From Fragilaria radians (lineage: Eukaryota > Bacillariophyta > Fragilariophyceae > Fragilariales > Fragilariaceae): 33,131 bases of DNA. The position numbers and the translations under genes are program-made. The DNA lies in contig CAAAJI010000163.1 of the NCBI GenBank assembly GCA_900642245.1, positions 66,273 to 99,403 on the forward strand. Direction: 5' to 3'. Positions 1-9,400 of the stretch are shown here, piece after piece. Position 1 is the first letter of the stretch; each line of letters opens with the position of its first letter. The notes below the pieces were generated by a model. That model did no database searches. It saw nothing but the letters and a program-made list of their open reading frames with translations, and was not told where the DNA came from.

Positions 1-269
1 TGTTTGTGTTGAGGAGTCACCTGAAACAAAAGAAAGAGAAAAGAAAGGAAATATGATGTGAAATTGTATGGTTTTGATAGAGTGAGCTATATCATTATCC
101 TATATTTTGCTACTGGGTTGCATTGTTCTCGCTGATTTTCTCGCTAATTTTATATTTATATATATATATATATATATTTATCCGTTATAATCACTAAGTT
201 GACCAAGAGGTTAACCGTTCCTCACCAGGTGGGTTCTTGAGAAAATGTGAAATACCCTCATTCTTGACA
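1..269 (-). repeat. 3' LTR of the copia element
   Basis: On the minus strand the sequence immediately after the polypurine tract starts with TGTCAAG, as expected for an LTR beginning with TG. The opposite end at base 1 reads ...ACAAACA on the minus strand, so the 269 bp have the TGT...ACA termini typical of LTRs and may be complete. The LTR could also run beyond the window edge. It contains a TA microsatellite at about 150-178. No second LTR is present in the window to confirm the limits. Confidence 0.65.
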
Positions 270-282
270 CCCTTCCTATTTT
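270..282 (-). other. Polypurine tract
   Basis: The minus strand reads AAAATAGGAAGGG directly upstream of the TG that starts the LTR. This is the position and composition of a plus-strand priming site for LTR retrotransposon replication. It lies a few bases after the pol stop codon. Confidence 0.7.
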
Positions 283-287
283 GCATT

Positions 288-2837
288 TTATATGGTAGAA
301 ACTGTATCAATGTCTTTCAATCCAAGAGCTTCACTATGTTTTTGAAATAGTGCCCAATTTAAATTCTTGGTAAAAATATCTGCATGATTTTCTTCGGAAC
401 GTACAAACACAACTTTGATGATTCCATCTTCAATGTACTCACGAACAAAGTGATAACGAGTGTCCACATGTTTGGTTCGGCTACCAGTTGTAGCATTTTT
501 GGTAAGATAGATTGCACCGATATTATCCACATTCACTGTAATGGGATATATCAAAGGGATATTCAAGAACTTTAGGATACCTGCAATGAAGAGTATCTCT
601 GCAGCAATTTCTGATATTGCCACATATTCAGCTTCTGTAGAGGAAAGAGTGACGCTCTTCTGCCCTTTAGATCTCCACGCAATGGCAGCTCCGCATAAAT
701 ATATGACAAAACCACTCACGCTCTTCCGAGTATTTCTATCTCCAGCAAAGTCAGAATCACAAAATCCTTTGAGATTCCAGGTCAGCTGCTCTTTCATAGG
801 AGCTAGTACCAAATAACAATCCTTAGTCTGCTTGACAAAACAAATGACTCTGTGAAGCATCTTTTCATGTGCCTTGTTAGCCCTATCCATGACTTTGGAT
901 AGTTCACGAACACTATTTGACAAATCAGGCCTTGAGTGTTTCAAAAGATATAGAAGGGATCCAACTCCCGAACGGAATTCCTGTTGCTCTTCATCACTTA
1001 ATCCATCCTCATCTTCAATGCAGCGATTGACATGAGATGAAGCACTTGCCGGAGTGTCATACTGCTTGAATTTTTCAATCTTGTTGTCAAATGTTTCAAG
1101 TATTTTCTTGATTAGATCAGATTGAGACAATAGGACTTTTTCTCCATCTCTTTTAATGTGGCATCCAATAAAATCTTCAATGTTTTCACTCCGAGTAATA
1201 TTGATCACCATTTGAATATCATCCAAAGCTTTCTTAACAGCCTTTCTGTCTCCAACAACAAAACAATCATCAACATAAATGATGAGAAAGACTTTGCCAT
1301 TTTTATTGATACGCTTTAACAAACAGCTATTGCTTGCATGTTGGTCAAAATTCAACTGAGTCTTAAGAACACTTGTAAATTTCTGCCACCAGGATTTTGC
1401 TGCTTGAACCAATCCATAGGTAGACTTTGTCAACTGCAAAAAATTATTAGTGGTGCATTCATTTTGTTCTGCAAGGAATTCTTGATAGCCAGATGGGATC
1501 TTGATAAAGAGTTCTTCTTCTAAGTCTCCATGTAAGAACGCTGTCTGCACATCTGCAACTTCACTAAAGTAATCTTCAATGATCCAGAGGATCAAGAGAA
1601 TGTGTAGAGTCACTTCACTTGTGACTGGTGAAAAATTGTACTGGAAGTCAATACCTGCAACTTGATCATATCCTTTTGCCACAAGACATGCCCGATAGAT
1701 TCCATTCTTTTTCTTCTTAAAGACCCATTTGGTTCCAATGCCCTTCCTGTTTGGAGGCAGAGTTTGGATTCCTTCTTTACATACTTTGTTTTTGATCATT
1801 TGGTGGAACTCCAAACGAATAGCTTCACGCCAGAAGTGTTGTTCAGTAGCATCAGGATGATGCCACGCATCTTGAAAAGTGATTGGGTCCTTTTCTGATT
1901 CATGAACCATGTCAGGAACAAAGAAACAGAAGTGATTTGCCCGTCCTTCAAGTTCAAGACGTCCAGGTGCATTGTATGACTGCAATCCGCGCAGTTCACG
2001 TATGAGTCGAAATGGTATATCAATTGGCTCTTCTGGTGGTTCATTTACAGTAGGTGCTTGAACAATTGGTATTGGGATTGTATCTTCCTCATCATCATTG
2101 CCAACTGTTGTTTCCATTGTCAATGTTTTTGTCTTGTCTTCAGTAAATTTACCAGTCCACTTTAGATCTCTGGTAATCATCACATTTTCTGTCAAAAGAT
2201 TCCACATTCGGTATACATTGGGTGCATGATTTGCAGCATATCCAAGAAAGAGGCATTTGTTTCCTCTATCATCTAACTTTGCCTTGATTGTGTTTCCAGG
2301 GTTCTTTGTCACAATTCCAACCTCTCCAAAAGTTCGAAGATGGTGCTGGTACTTGGGGTCTTCTCCATAGAACTTATTGTATGGACTTGACTCCCCTTCA
2401 ATTGATAGAATATTGTCAAGCTTGGTGGCTGTTGCCGCAGCCTCCATCCAAAGTTTCAACTTAGATATTTCATCAAGTCCTGCACCCAGCATCATTGCTC
2501 GCATGCGCCCATAAAGGGATGCAAAAGCTCTCTCAACCTTTCCATTTTGCTGAGGAGTTTGTCGCGCAGTATACTCAAATTGAATGGAAGATCCCTCCTG
2601 ATCCAGTTGATTCTTGAGACTCTCATTCTCGCCAGCATTATCACATCGTATGAACTTGACCGGACGTCCAAGTTCCTTGAGGGTCTTGATGAAACCTTGG
2701 AGTACTGGTACTTGTTGCTTCTTGGATTGGAGGAAGAAACTCCATTTCATGTTGGTTGCTTCATCCGCAACTAAAAGCCAGAATCTTCCACTCTTAACGT
2801 TTTCCTTTGACTTGACTGAACTGATATCTATCATCAT
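288..2837 (-). CDS. Copia pol: integrase core, reverse transcriptase, RNase H
   Basis: An 849-codon frame ending in TAA. Integrase DD35E catalytic residues are visible at D4, D66 (in RCDNAGEN) and E102 (in QNGKVERAF), followed by a copia-type integrase C-terminal region. The reverse transcriptase occupies roughly residues 330-560, with TKWVFKKK, DVQTAFLHGDLEE and the IYVDD catalytic box. RNase H follows with CDSDFAGD, SSTEAEYVA and HVDTRYHF. This frame copies element RNA into cDNA and integrates it. The annotated first Met is probably not the true start: the catalytic Asp of the integrase is only the fourth residue, and the upstream part lies in another frame (2794-3642). All 14 or so Trp codons are TGG and no TGA interrupts it, which contrasts with the LINE copies in this window. 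Confidence 0.93.
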   Translation of the reverse strand: MMIDISSVKSKENVKSGRFWLLVADEATNMKWSFFLQSKKQQVPVLQGFIKTLKELGRPVKFIRCDNAGENESLKNQLDQEGSSIQFEYTARQTPQQNGKVERAFASLYGRMRAMMLGAGLDEISKLKLWMEAAATATKLDNILSIEGESSPYNKFYGEDPKYQHHLRTFGEVGIVTKNPGNTIKAKLDDRGNKCLFLGYAANHAPNVYRMWNLLTENVMITRDLKWTGKFTEDKTKTLTMETTVGNDDEEDTIPIPIVQAPTVNEPPEEPIDIPFRLIRELRGLQSYNAPGRLELEGRANHFCFFVPDMVHESEKDPITFQDAWHHPDATEQHFWREAIRLEFHQMIKNKVCKEGIQTLPPNRKGIGTKWVFKKKKNGIYRACLVAKGYDQVAGIDFQYNFSPVTSEVTLHILLILWIIEDYFSEVADVQTAFLHGDLEEELFIKIPSGYQEFLAEQNECTTNNFLQLTKSTYGLVQAAKSWWQKFTSVLKTQLNFDQHASNSCLLKRINKNGKVFLIIYVDDCFVVGDRKAVKKALDDIQMVINITRSENIEDFIGCHIKRDGEKVLLSQSDLIKKILETFDNKIEKFKQYDTPASASSHVNRCIEDEDGLSDEEQQEFRSGVGSLLYLLKHSRPDLSNSVRELSKVMDRANKAHEKMLHRVICFVKQTKDCYLVLAPMKEQLTWNLKGFCDSDFAGDRNTRKSVSGFVIYLCGAAIAWRSKGQKSVTLSSTEAEYVAISEIAAEILFIAGILKFLNIPLIYPITVNVDNIGAIYLTKNATTGSRTKHVDTRYHFVREYIEDGIIKVVFVRSEENHADIFTKNLNWALFQKHSEALGLKDIDTVSTI

Positions 2838-3642
2838 GCGCTCCCCAGGTTTGTCTGAAGGGGTTCTTGGAGGTTTTGGGTAGATTAGAACGGCGTGCCT
2901 TTGCTATCATACAGTCTTCACAAGCAGTGCCGTTTTCACCAATAAGTTTGCATCCAAGGCGGTTACTTGTCCCTTGCATCAGTTCCTTTCCAGGATGTCC
3001 CAAAACTTGATGAGCCTGTTCATAAGTCTTATTTGTTTTGGTTTCTGATATCAAAGCCACACCAGACAAAGGCAATATTGTAGCACCAAAAACATGACCC
3101 TTAGATGTCCCAAACTTTTCATGAAAGAGTATAGATGATTTGCCCTTCATGATTTTAATTCCTTGTTTGGAACCAACAATCTTGAAATCCTTTTCCATGG
3201 TTGCTGTAAGAGAAAACAGATTAACCAAAAGATCTGGAATATAGGTGACATCTGTTAGAACAATTGGAATTGTTTGCCCATTTGCATTCTTCAATTCTCC
3301 ACAAACTGTTCCTATTTTGCTAGCAATCATCTTTCTACCATCTCCAATTGAGATGGATTGGTTGGTTTCTTTTAGATTAGACATGATTGAAATGTCATTG
3401 CACATATGGGTGGAGGCACCAGAGTCTGCAAGCCAGGTGTTTGTGTCAAACTTCTTTATGTCATTTGCAATTAGAACAATTTCTGAATCATCTCTGTTGC
3501 TTGAAGTTTCAGTTATAGTGCCTGATTTGTTCTTCTTCTTCTTCTTTGACTTCTTGTCTTTTATTTTTGCAAGGAAGGATTCCTTCTTTGCCTTGTTCTT
3601 TTCAAGAGTCCAACACTCAGCTCCTTTATATTGAAAATGCTG
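2794..3642 (-). CDS. Copia gag tail, aspartic protease and GAG-pre-integrase (partial)
   Basis: An open frame entering from the 3630 breakpoint. It starts with GAECW, the last part of a CCHC knuckle, then a lysine-rich linker coded at about 3528-3556. The protease active site DSGAS lies at about 3420 within LADSGASTHMC. A GAG-pre-integrase zinc motif (HQVLGHPG ... CEDCMIAKA) follows at about 2900-3010. After LPKTSKNP the frame slips near 2850-2865: the integrase continues in the neighbouring frame, consistent with loss of one base. The last 15 or so codons before the stop at 2794 are therefore out of frame with the true polyprotein. The 5' end is missing, so no genuine start exists here. Confidence 0.85.
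   Translation of the reverse strand, partial: QHFQYKGAECWTLEKNKAKKESFLAKIKDKKSKKKKKNKSGTITETSSNRDDSEIVLIANDIKKFDTNTWLADSGASTHMCNDISIMSNLKETNQSISIGDGRKMIASKIGTVCGELKNANGQTIPIVLTDVTYIPDLLVNLFSLTATMEKDFKIVGSKQGIKIMKGKSSILFHEKFGTSKGHVFGATILPLSGVALISETKTNKTYEQAHQVLGHPGKELMQGTSNRLGCKLIGENGTACEDCMIAKARRSNLPKTSKNPFRQTWGAHDDRYQFSQVKGKR
3620..3640. other. Breakpoint joining copia to LINE ORF1
   Basis: To the left, the minus strand codes for the copia knuckle residues KGAECW. To the right, it matches LINE ORF1 (DLAAF, equivalent to DLTSF in unit 7 near 31865). The switch falls at about 3625-3631. No LTR, PBS or target duplication lies between them, so this is not a simple insertion; deletion or recombination must have removed the copia 5' LTR and gag together with LINE sequence. 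Confidence 0.75.
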
Positions 3643-4830
3643 CTAAGTCAAGAGATAGGAGGGAATCAATGCTTCCTCTGAACTGACTCGCTTCAGATTC
3701 GGAGTACTCATCAGTTGAAACTAGCACTAAAATAGGGAAGCCTGAGACTCTAACATCACTTGGGTCCAACATGGAATTCCACTTGCCGATTGATTGTTGA
3801 ATTACTTTTTGGATGGTCTTGAACTCCTGAAAGTGTACTATAATTCAAATTGTTTGTTTGTTGTTTTCATGGTAGTATCCAATCATTTCTGGAAGACTCT
3901 GAATTTGGGAATCAAAGATGAAAAAAGATTCTTCGGTTACATTTTTGATGATGATCATGCGGGAGTCATTTTGTATCTGAGCAGCTAAAGCTACTGATTA
4001 AATGCTTTTTGATTCACTCACTGAAGGCGGAAAGAAACGAATTCTTCTGGTGACGTTGCTTTGGAATAAAATAGTTTGTTAGCTCAAAAGAAATCATCTC
4101 TTTGAACTTCGATGGCATAAACTTGTAATACAAACCGTTTGCCCAACACTTCATTTGCAATTCGAATATCTTTAACTCTAAATTCAGGAGCGTCCAACGT
4201 TGGTTTTAAGAGATCTGTCATCCTGTGACTGACATAGGCCTTGGTAAAGTATGATGGGGAGTACTGTGGAAGGAATCCAATGACACGTGTGTTCCAATCT
4301 TCCGGTTTCCATTCGTGTTCTGCGATTTTCATCTCGTGTTCTTTCAAAAAATTGACAAGATCCATCTGGCATTTAATGTCATTCAACTTAAAATGGGAGG
4401 TGTATTCTTGGATTACTATGTTTAAAACTTTGTCATCTGACTTTCCAAGCTTCACTTCATGAAGATCAAAATGGTTACTATAAATAGCATCATTGGTTAG
4501 ATCAGCAATGGCTGAGGCCTTCAAAGATTCATGTCTTTTGTTGTATATGGTCTGGATGAGGTGAGGAGCTTCCTGAAGTTTCTGAAGTAAACCAATATGC
4601 TTAAGATACGCAGTATTGTCGCCGTGTTGAGTAATAAACGTAATCTTGACGGTTCTGGCGGTGTTGTCGATCATTTTTGGACGGTGAATGTTGGAAGTAC
4701 GCTCATCTTCACCTTCGCTCTCGTCATCTGTGTCTTTGAGAGGGTCTTTGGAGACAAAATGAGTGATTTTGGTGAGCTTTTTAATAGGCTTTTCGGCAGG
4801 AGACTTAGAATGCTTTTGGGAGTGCAACAT
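3631..4830 (-). pseudogene. LINE ORF1 protein, unit 1 (broken)
   Basis: Closely matches the unit 7 ORF1 over the N-terminal acidic segment (DESEGEDERTSN), the central region (FKLNDIK, EHEWKPEDWNT, FLPQYSPSYF) and the region that follows. The ATG at 4828-4830 is in frame and sits in the TTCACCATG context shared by all four ORF1 leaders here; an earlier in-frame ATG at 4860 is possible. The frame is interrupted by TGA at 4084-4086 (Gln in the other copies) and TGA at 4018-4020 (Lys or Arg in the others). A one-base loss near 3991 follows. Homology continues out of frame to the copia breakpoint. The C-terminal coiled coil is missing. The protein was presumably an RNA-binding ORF1p, inferred from its position only. 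Confidence 0.8.
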
Positions 4831-4900
4831 GGTGAAAAAGCAGCGAGGTAAGAGGTACATTTTTCTACAAAATGGTTAAACTTGCAAATTTCCTGTTCTG
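3631..4900 (-). mobile_element. LINE unit 1 (ORF1 remnant)
   Basis: The unit begins on the minus strand at about 4900 with CAGAACAGGAAATTTGC, the same leader as units 3 and 7. It runs through a damaged ORF1 and is cut by the copia fusion at about 3630, so ORF2 and the 3' end are absent. It is most similar to unit 7. Its upstream neighbour, unit 2, ends 8 bp away. Confidence 0.85.
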
Positions 4901-4908
4901 AAAATTAT

Positions 4909-4953
4909 GAACTATGCCTGAATAACTAGCGATATCTATATTTAACGTGCTAT
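4909..4953 (-). repeat. Conserved LINE 3' terminal block, unit 2
   Basis: On the plus strand it starts GAACTATGCCTGAATAACTA and ends TTTAACGTGCTAT. The same block recurs at 16264, 23431, 24994 and 25891. It marks the 3' end of the element and has no poly(A). The ORF2 stop (TAA, 4942-4944) lies inside it. Confidence 0.85.
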
Positions 4954-7164
4954 GTATTCTGAAGGACCTTTTATCAGCGCTTCGTAAGCCTCACATGGGA
5001 CTTTTTCCGTCCAATCTGTTCAATGTTGTAATGTATTCGTATCGTCTTCATCCGGGTGTTGTCGTAGTTTGTTTTGTAAAATTTCTGCTTTCATGACTTT
5101 ATAATGCAGTTGTAACCAATCTTGGATATGGGTTTTTGATTTCTGTTTGTGTTTGTCAAGTGTATGCATGAGAAATTGTTTGTTATTTGCCGAAAGGTGT
5201 TGTTCATTGTAGTAAACAAAATCCAGGTGCGTCAATGGAAAACTTATGCTATTTTGTGGTGTCGATGCCGTATGGAGAATTTTTTCGTTGCGATACTCCC
5301 ACGCTTTTTTCCATTGTGTGATTATCGCTAGTATTATTTTGCCGATACGTTTCTCGTGATTGTCCTGTAATTGAAAAGTTGCAGATATCCATTTCTGGTA
5401 TTCATATGTTATTTTCCCCTGGAGAATCCTTTTCCATCCGATTGTGTTTTGATCCAATTCTGCTGCTGTGTCAGAAGGGAGAGTTTCTCGTAATGTGCTT
5501 CAAACAAATTTCGTCAAAACTTCCTCTTGGCTCTTTTTTATTCCGCTTTGCTTTCTGATATCCTCCATCGACACAAAATAATTTTTCGGGTTGGATGAAC
5601 AAATGAGAACATGGTGAATGGTTTCGACTTGACTTCCACATCATGGACAATTTGCATTATCAACGATGTTCTGTTTATGTTGCCGTTCCATTGTTGGGGA
5701 TATAGAATTTATCATTTTGACAAGCGACATGAATTGGGTTATTTTGGATGCAATATATTCATACATCTCCCAGTTGATTATTGAATGACCGTGTTCCCCA
5801 AATTTCACTTTTTGATATTGATGAAATTGATGTCTGGAGCAATGATCTTTAATGTCTTTCACCTTAAATATTTGCTTCAAGCCGATTTGAATGTGAGGCT
5901 TATTTGGGGTACCTTTTGTTGACGACTTCAAACTTATGGCTTGATTGACCATTTTATCTGCCAAAATATTCAACCTCACTTCGATCTTGGTTTTATTTTC
6001 GTTTGTTATTGTTTGATGGCCCTTCACGTAATGAAAAGTACCGCCATTAAGAAGATTTTCTGTAATAGTAGAAATAATATCGTAATCATTCCAATCAGTC
6101 GGTATTTCTTCGATGTCCTGCACCGCTTTCAGTTGTTTTATCAATGCCTCATTGTCACAGTATAGCATCCATTTGTCTATCTGGATTTTGAAAGGTTGGA
6201 GAAATTCCATTACATCTTGAATACCGTATGCCTCTGCTCGATAAGAGGATATTTCCAATTCTTCAAGTTTTGACGCGTGAGTAGTGATTGTTCTGCCGTT
6301 TTTGTTGGTGATAATCCATGCAAAGGCGGATTCTGGCGGATGAACGGAGGCATCAGTTGCAATGATCACTTTCCTTGGAAACATTTCTTGAAATCAAGGT
6401 TGTTGGGTGCAAATTGTATATTTTGATGGTAACAATGGTGTGCTTAAGGTGACTCCTGTTAATATATACATTGCTGGAACGGCTTGAGGTGACAGCTTGT
6501 GTGGTTTTGCTGTAGTATTTGCTTTAACTTTTGTGGTAGTATATGTGTTTCCCTTGGCTACATATGTCTCTTCTTTATCTTGATAATATTTGTATGTGCG
6601 ACAAAGTTTATACCAGTTTTCAGTCCATTTTCCTAACCTTGTTTTCAATCTTCTTGAATTGGGAAATGTGATGGAATCTAACATGCATCTCCAATATGTC
6701 CATGCTGATTTATTTGGTTTTGGAAATTCTGTCTTAACCCACCTTGTTTGCATTGGACTTGCATCCTTCCAGGTGTAGAATTCTAATTCGATGTGTGTAC
6801 CGGTCGGATTTGTGATGTCTGACAATGTTAGCACTCTGAGGAATAGTCGGCATTGATTGATTAGGCGAAGAGATTTTGTGGGAATCTTCTGTTCTTGTCC
6901 AATCTCCATCAGATATTGATCCTTCTCTCGAAAAATGATCGGCCATTTCGAGTTGAGATGGATTAGAATTTGGAAGTGTTGTAAGTGTTTGAGAATGTTG
7001 ATGAACTCCTTTGAATTGGAATAATCAAGGTTTGGTGTGCTGGAGCTTGCAAATGGGCAGTTTTCCAGTCCTATTTTGTATCGCCACCATAGGTAAGTGA
7101 TGCGAAACAGGTTCCCGGATTTTTGTGTAGAGTTATGCTGTTTAATCAATTGGGTTGTTTTCAA
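4942..7164 (-). pseudogene. LINE ORF2, unit 2: RT thumb, RNase H, CCHC knuckle, C-terminal tail
   Basis: One reading frame of about 740 codons broken only by four TGA codons (6394-6396, 5641-5643, 5500-5502, 5020-5022). RNase H spans about 5900-6370, with catalytic residues in ATDAS, SYRAEA and YCDN, and the GHQ motif. The knuckle reads CP-stop-C followed by IHHVLIC, where other copies have CPLC. The C-terminal region contains IGWKRILQGK and QWKKAW, shared with units 4 and 7, and ends in VPCEA. Upstream, LWWRYKIGLENCPF and NSRRLKTRLGKW match the RT thumb and connection of the other units. It would have removed template RNA during element copying; it is presumably dead unless TGA is read through. 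Confidence 0.8.
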
Positions 7165-8452
7165 CGCCCCTTGATACGCATAAATGTTGATTAATTGTAA
7201 ACCTCCTAATTTCCTGGGTCCAAGAGTAATTCCTGATGGTGTTGATCCATGAAAGCCTTTTTTCAGAGCGTGGATTGTGTCAATTTTCTGAGTAGCTTAT
7301 CTGATTGAGTTAATGTGATTGTTGATAGAGATGCGGTGTAGAGTAGCCGAGGGGCAAAGGTTGAAGTATAATATGTGTTGAATTCAGCATAATTTAATAC
7401 CGTTCTTCTCATGATTGATAGGTGCTGTTCTGTCTTATCTATGAAGAGTTGATTCTGATGAAGGGCTTGATTTGCCGTCGATATATCCCTATGTCCTATG
7501 CTTCCCTTGAGGTGATATGCCTTTAATGATAATACTGTCTAGTTGAGTGGACAAAATAATGTTCTCCGGTTCTCCTTGATTGATTTGTGGATGTCCCGTG
7601 CTTGTATAGGTGATGTAGTAAGTGCATTTGGTATTGGACAATTTCCCCCCTGAAACGTGTAACACTTTTTCCCATGTTCCGGCAATATCAGACAGAGATT
7701 CTAATGTGTTGGAGGTTTTAGTGGAGTTAGTACAACAGTAATGAGAGTTTGTGTCATCAACGTAAGCTGTCATGTGCATGGAAATGTCTTGGGTTTGGCT
7801 GGGATCTTGATATACCGCTCCCTGTGTTATTTCTTCATGAATCTTTATCAACTCACTCGACAACATTGTCCATATATATGGTGAGTTTCCGCTACCCTGT
7901 CCTGTGCCATAAAACGGGTGAATGTTATCATTTCCATAATGATATTTTGAGATTATGTGTCCAATTTTCACCACAAAGTCATTTGTGTTGTTGTTTGGTG
8001 GAAGATATGTAAGACATTCTTTGGGACCCCGTACCTTTGGCTTACCGTAACTGCTAATGCTGGGATTATGCGGTCGTAACATGCCTGCGCATTGTAGTTG
8101 ATTTGTGCGTAAGTGTTATGTGTTGTCCGTGTCATTTCTTGTTGAAGAATCTCTAACAATACCGGTTGGTGGGCCGTTTTGTTTTCCGACTTCCAAATTG
8201 GGACGGGTGAATTATGTGTGCCTTTTCAGCTTGCTGCAATGCCTTTCCCCATTGGATCTTCAAAATGGCGTTGTAATCCGCCTCATAAATATGGATGTTT
8301 CTGGTTCGATTCAAAAGTTGGTTGCACTTGTCTTTAAATAACAATATTGAGTGTGTGGTTTTCCACTGCTGAAGAGGCATTCCTTTAACTATGAGTGAGT
8401 TTAAAAATGAAAAGTGTGCTTCTGCTATTTGCTGTTGCTGGCTGTCCATCAA
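7165..8452 (-). pseudogene. LINE ORF2, unit 2: reverse transcriptase palm and fingers (frameshifted)
   Basis: Three frames carry successive RT motifs: NIHIYEADYN and HPSQFGSRK (about 8170-8320), then the motif A region INYNAQACYDRI (about 8070-8110), then GTGQGSGNSP and TAYVDD (about 7750-7920), SGGKLSNTKC and a damaged HRT-stop-GY (TAG, 7489-7491) where others have HKSLGY. The catalytic first Asp of motif A is Asn here, so this RT would be inactive even without the frameshifts. From 7165 to 7488 the thumb is recognisable only in pieces, for example YYTSTFAPRL and the sequence around 7260. Confidence 0.8.
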
Positions 8453-8495
8453 TTCTTTCTTCTCTCCTGATTCTTTGAAGTACCATTTGTGGGGT

Positions 8496-9368
8496 TTATA
8501 AGAGCGCTTTGTAATGTCCCAGATGAAACCCAGACAGAGACGTTGTTGTGTTTTCCGGCCATTTCATGATTTTCTTTTTCCAGTCTTCTTCTACCATCGC
8601 TTCTGCTACTTCTTTCACTGTTGCTTTGAAGAGATTTGAAATGAGTTTTTCCAATATACGCTTGATTGTTGGATCTTCAGTGATATCGTGAATGGATTGA
8701 AGATATTCCTTTGTGTTATCATACTGTGCCAACGGAGTGTCTTGGGCTTGAGCGTAGTGGGACATATTATGTTGACTTACTTTTTCTGCGATCTCGTCAA
8801 TATAGGTTATTTCATCAATCTTCCCGTCGGATTGTTGTATCTGAAGGACTTGTGGTGTGTGGGAATCTTCCTTTGTCTGGGATTTAATTTTTCTAAAGGT
8901 AAGTTTCTTCTTTTCCAAGTACAGCATTCGCTTCAAATAGATGATTAATTTTTTGTTTTTCTCTTTTTCAGATGCCAATTTTTCGATTTTAACTTCCATT
9001 TCTTCATGTCTTATCTTATATCCTTCGTTGTGTTGAAGTTTGAATTGTTGAATGATGTGCTTCTTTTGTTGTATCAATGTTTTCAACTGAACTTTTGTGT
9101 GTGTTGGTTCTTGCAGTATGATCTTGATTTGTCTATTTGTTGCTTTGAGCTCTTTCTTTAGTTTTGGAATCTGTGTGTTCCACCCTGTATCAGGGAACAC
9201 CCGAAGCTTTTGTTTGGCCTCCAAACTGATTTGAATCATCCTGGAATCAATGCTGTTTGCTTCCTTGTCATTGCACGTACCATTTGAGAAATCTATTATT
9301 CGTTCGAACAGCCTTTCTGCTTTCATGCGGCTGTACTTATAACGTAGATATTTGGTGACCGTTGTCAT
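8496..9368 (-). pseudogene. LINE ORF2, unit 2: endonuclease-RT linker and RT motif 0
   Basis: A 290-codon open frame, rich in Lys, Glu and Gln, with strong helical character and a coiled-coil-like middle (EEMEVKIEKLASEKEKNKK). It ends in TTSLSGFHLGHYKALL, equivalent to TTSPSGLHLGHHK of units 3, 4 and 7, which begins the RT domain. The segment YAQAQDTPLAQY corresponds to FTQAKNTPLATY of unit 4. It is the linker of the polyprotein rather than a separate gene, and frameshifts at both ends isolate it. Confidence 0.7.
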
Positions 9369-9400
9369 GTTGGATGAGATAAGTTTGCGTTCTGGTAAGT

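Larger units (their letters stand above)
1..3630 (-). mobile_element. Ty1/copia LTR retrotransposon, 5'-truncated
   Basis: Read on the minus strand, this stretch holds the tail of a gag zinc knuckle, an aspartic protease, a GAG-pre-integrase zinc motif, integrase, reverse transcriptase, RNase H, a polypurine tract and one LTR. The order integrase before reverse transcriptase defines Ty1/copia. The 5' LTR, primer binding site and most of gag are absent, because at about 3630 the element stops inside the zinc knuckle and LINE ORF1 sequence begins. A single frameshift near 2850 separates the two coding frames. The long undamaged pol suggests a fairly recent copy. Similarity of the integrase C-terminal style to diatom copia elements is an impression, not a search result. 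Confidence 0.9.

Noticed and set aside
147..180. TA microsatellite as a separate feature
   Set aside because: It is a short low-complexity tract inside the LTR with no sign of independent function.
384..816. Plus-strand open frames over the copia pol
   Set aside because: They lie antisense to clear RNase H coding sequence and show no recognisable protein; all plus-strand frames in the window behave this way.
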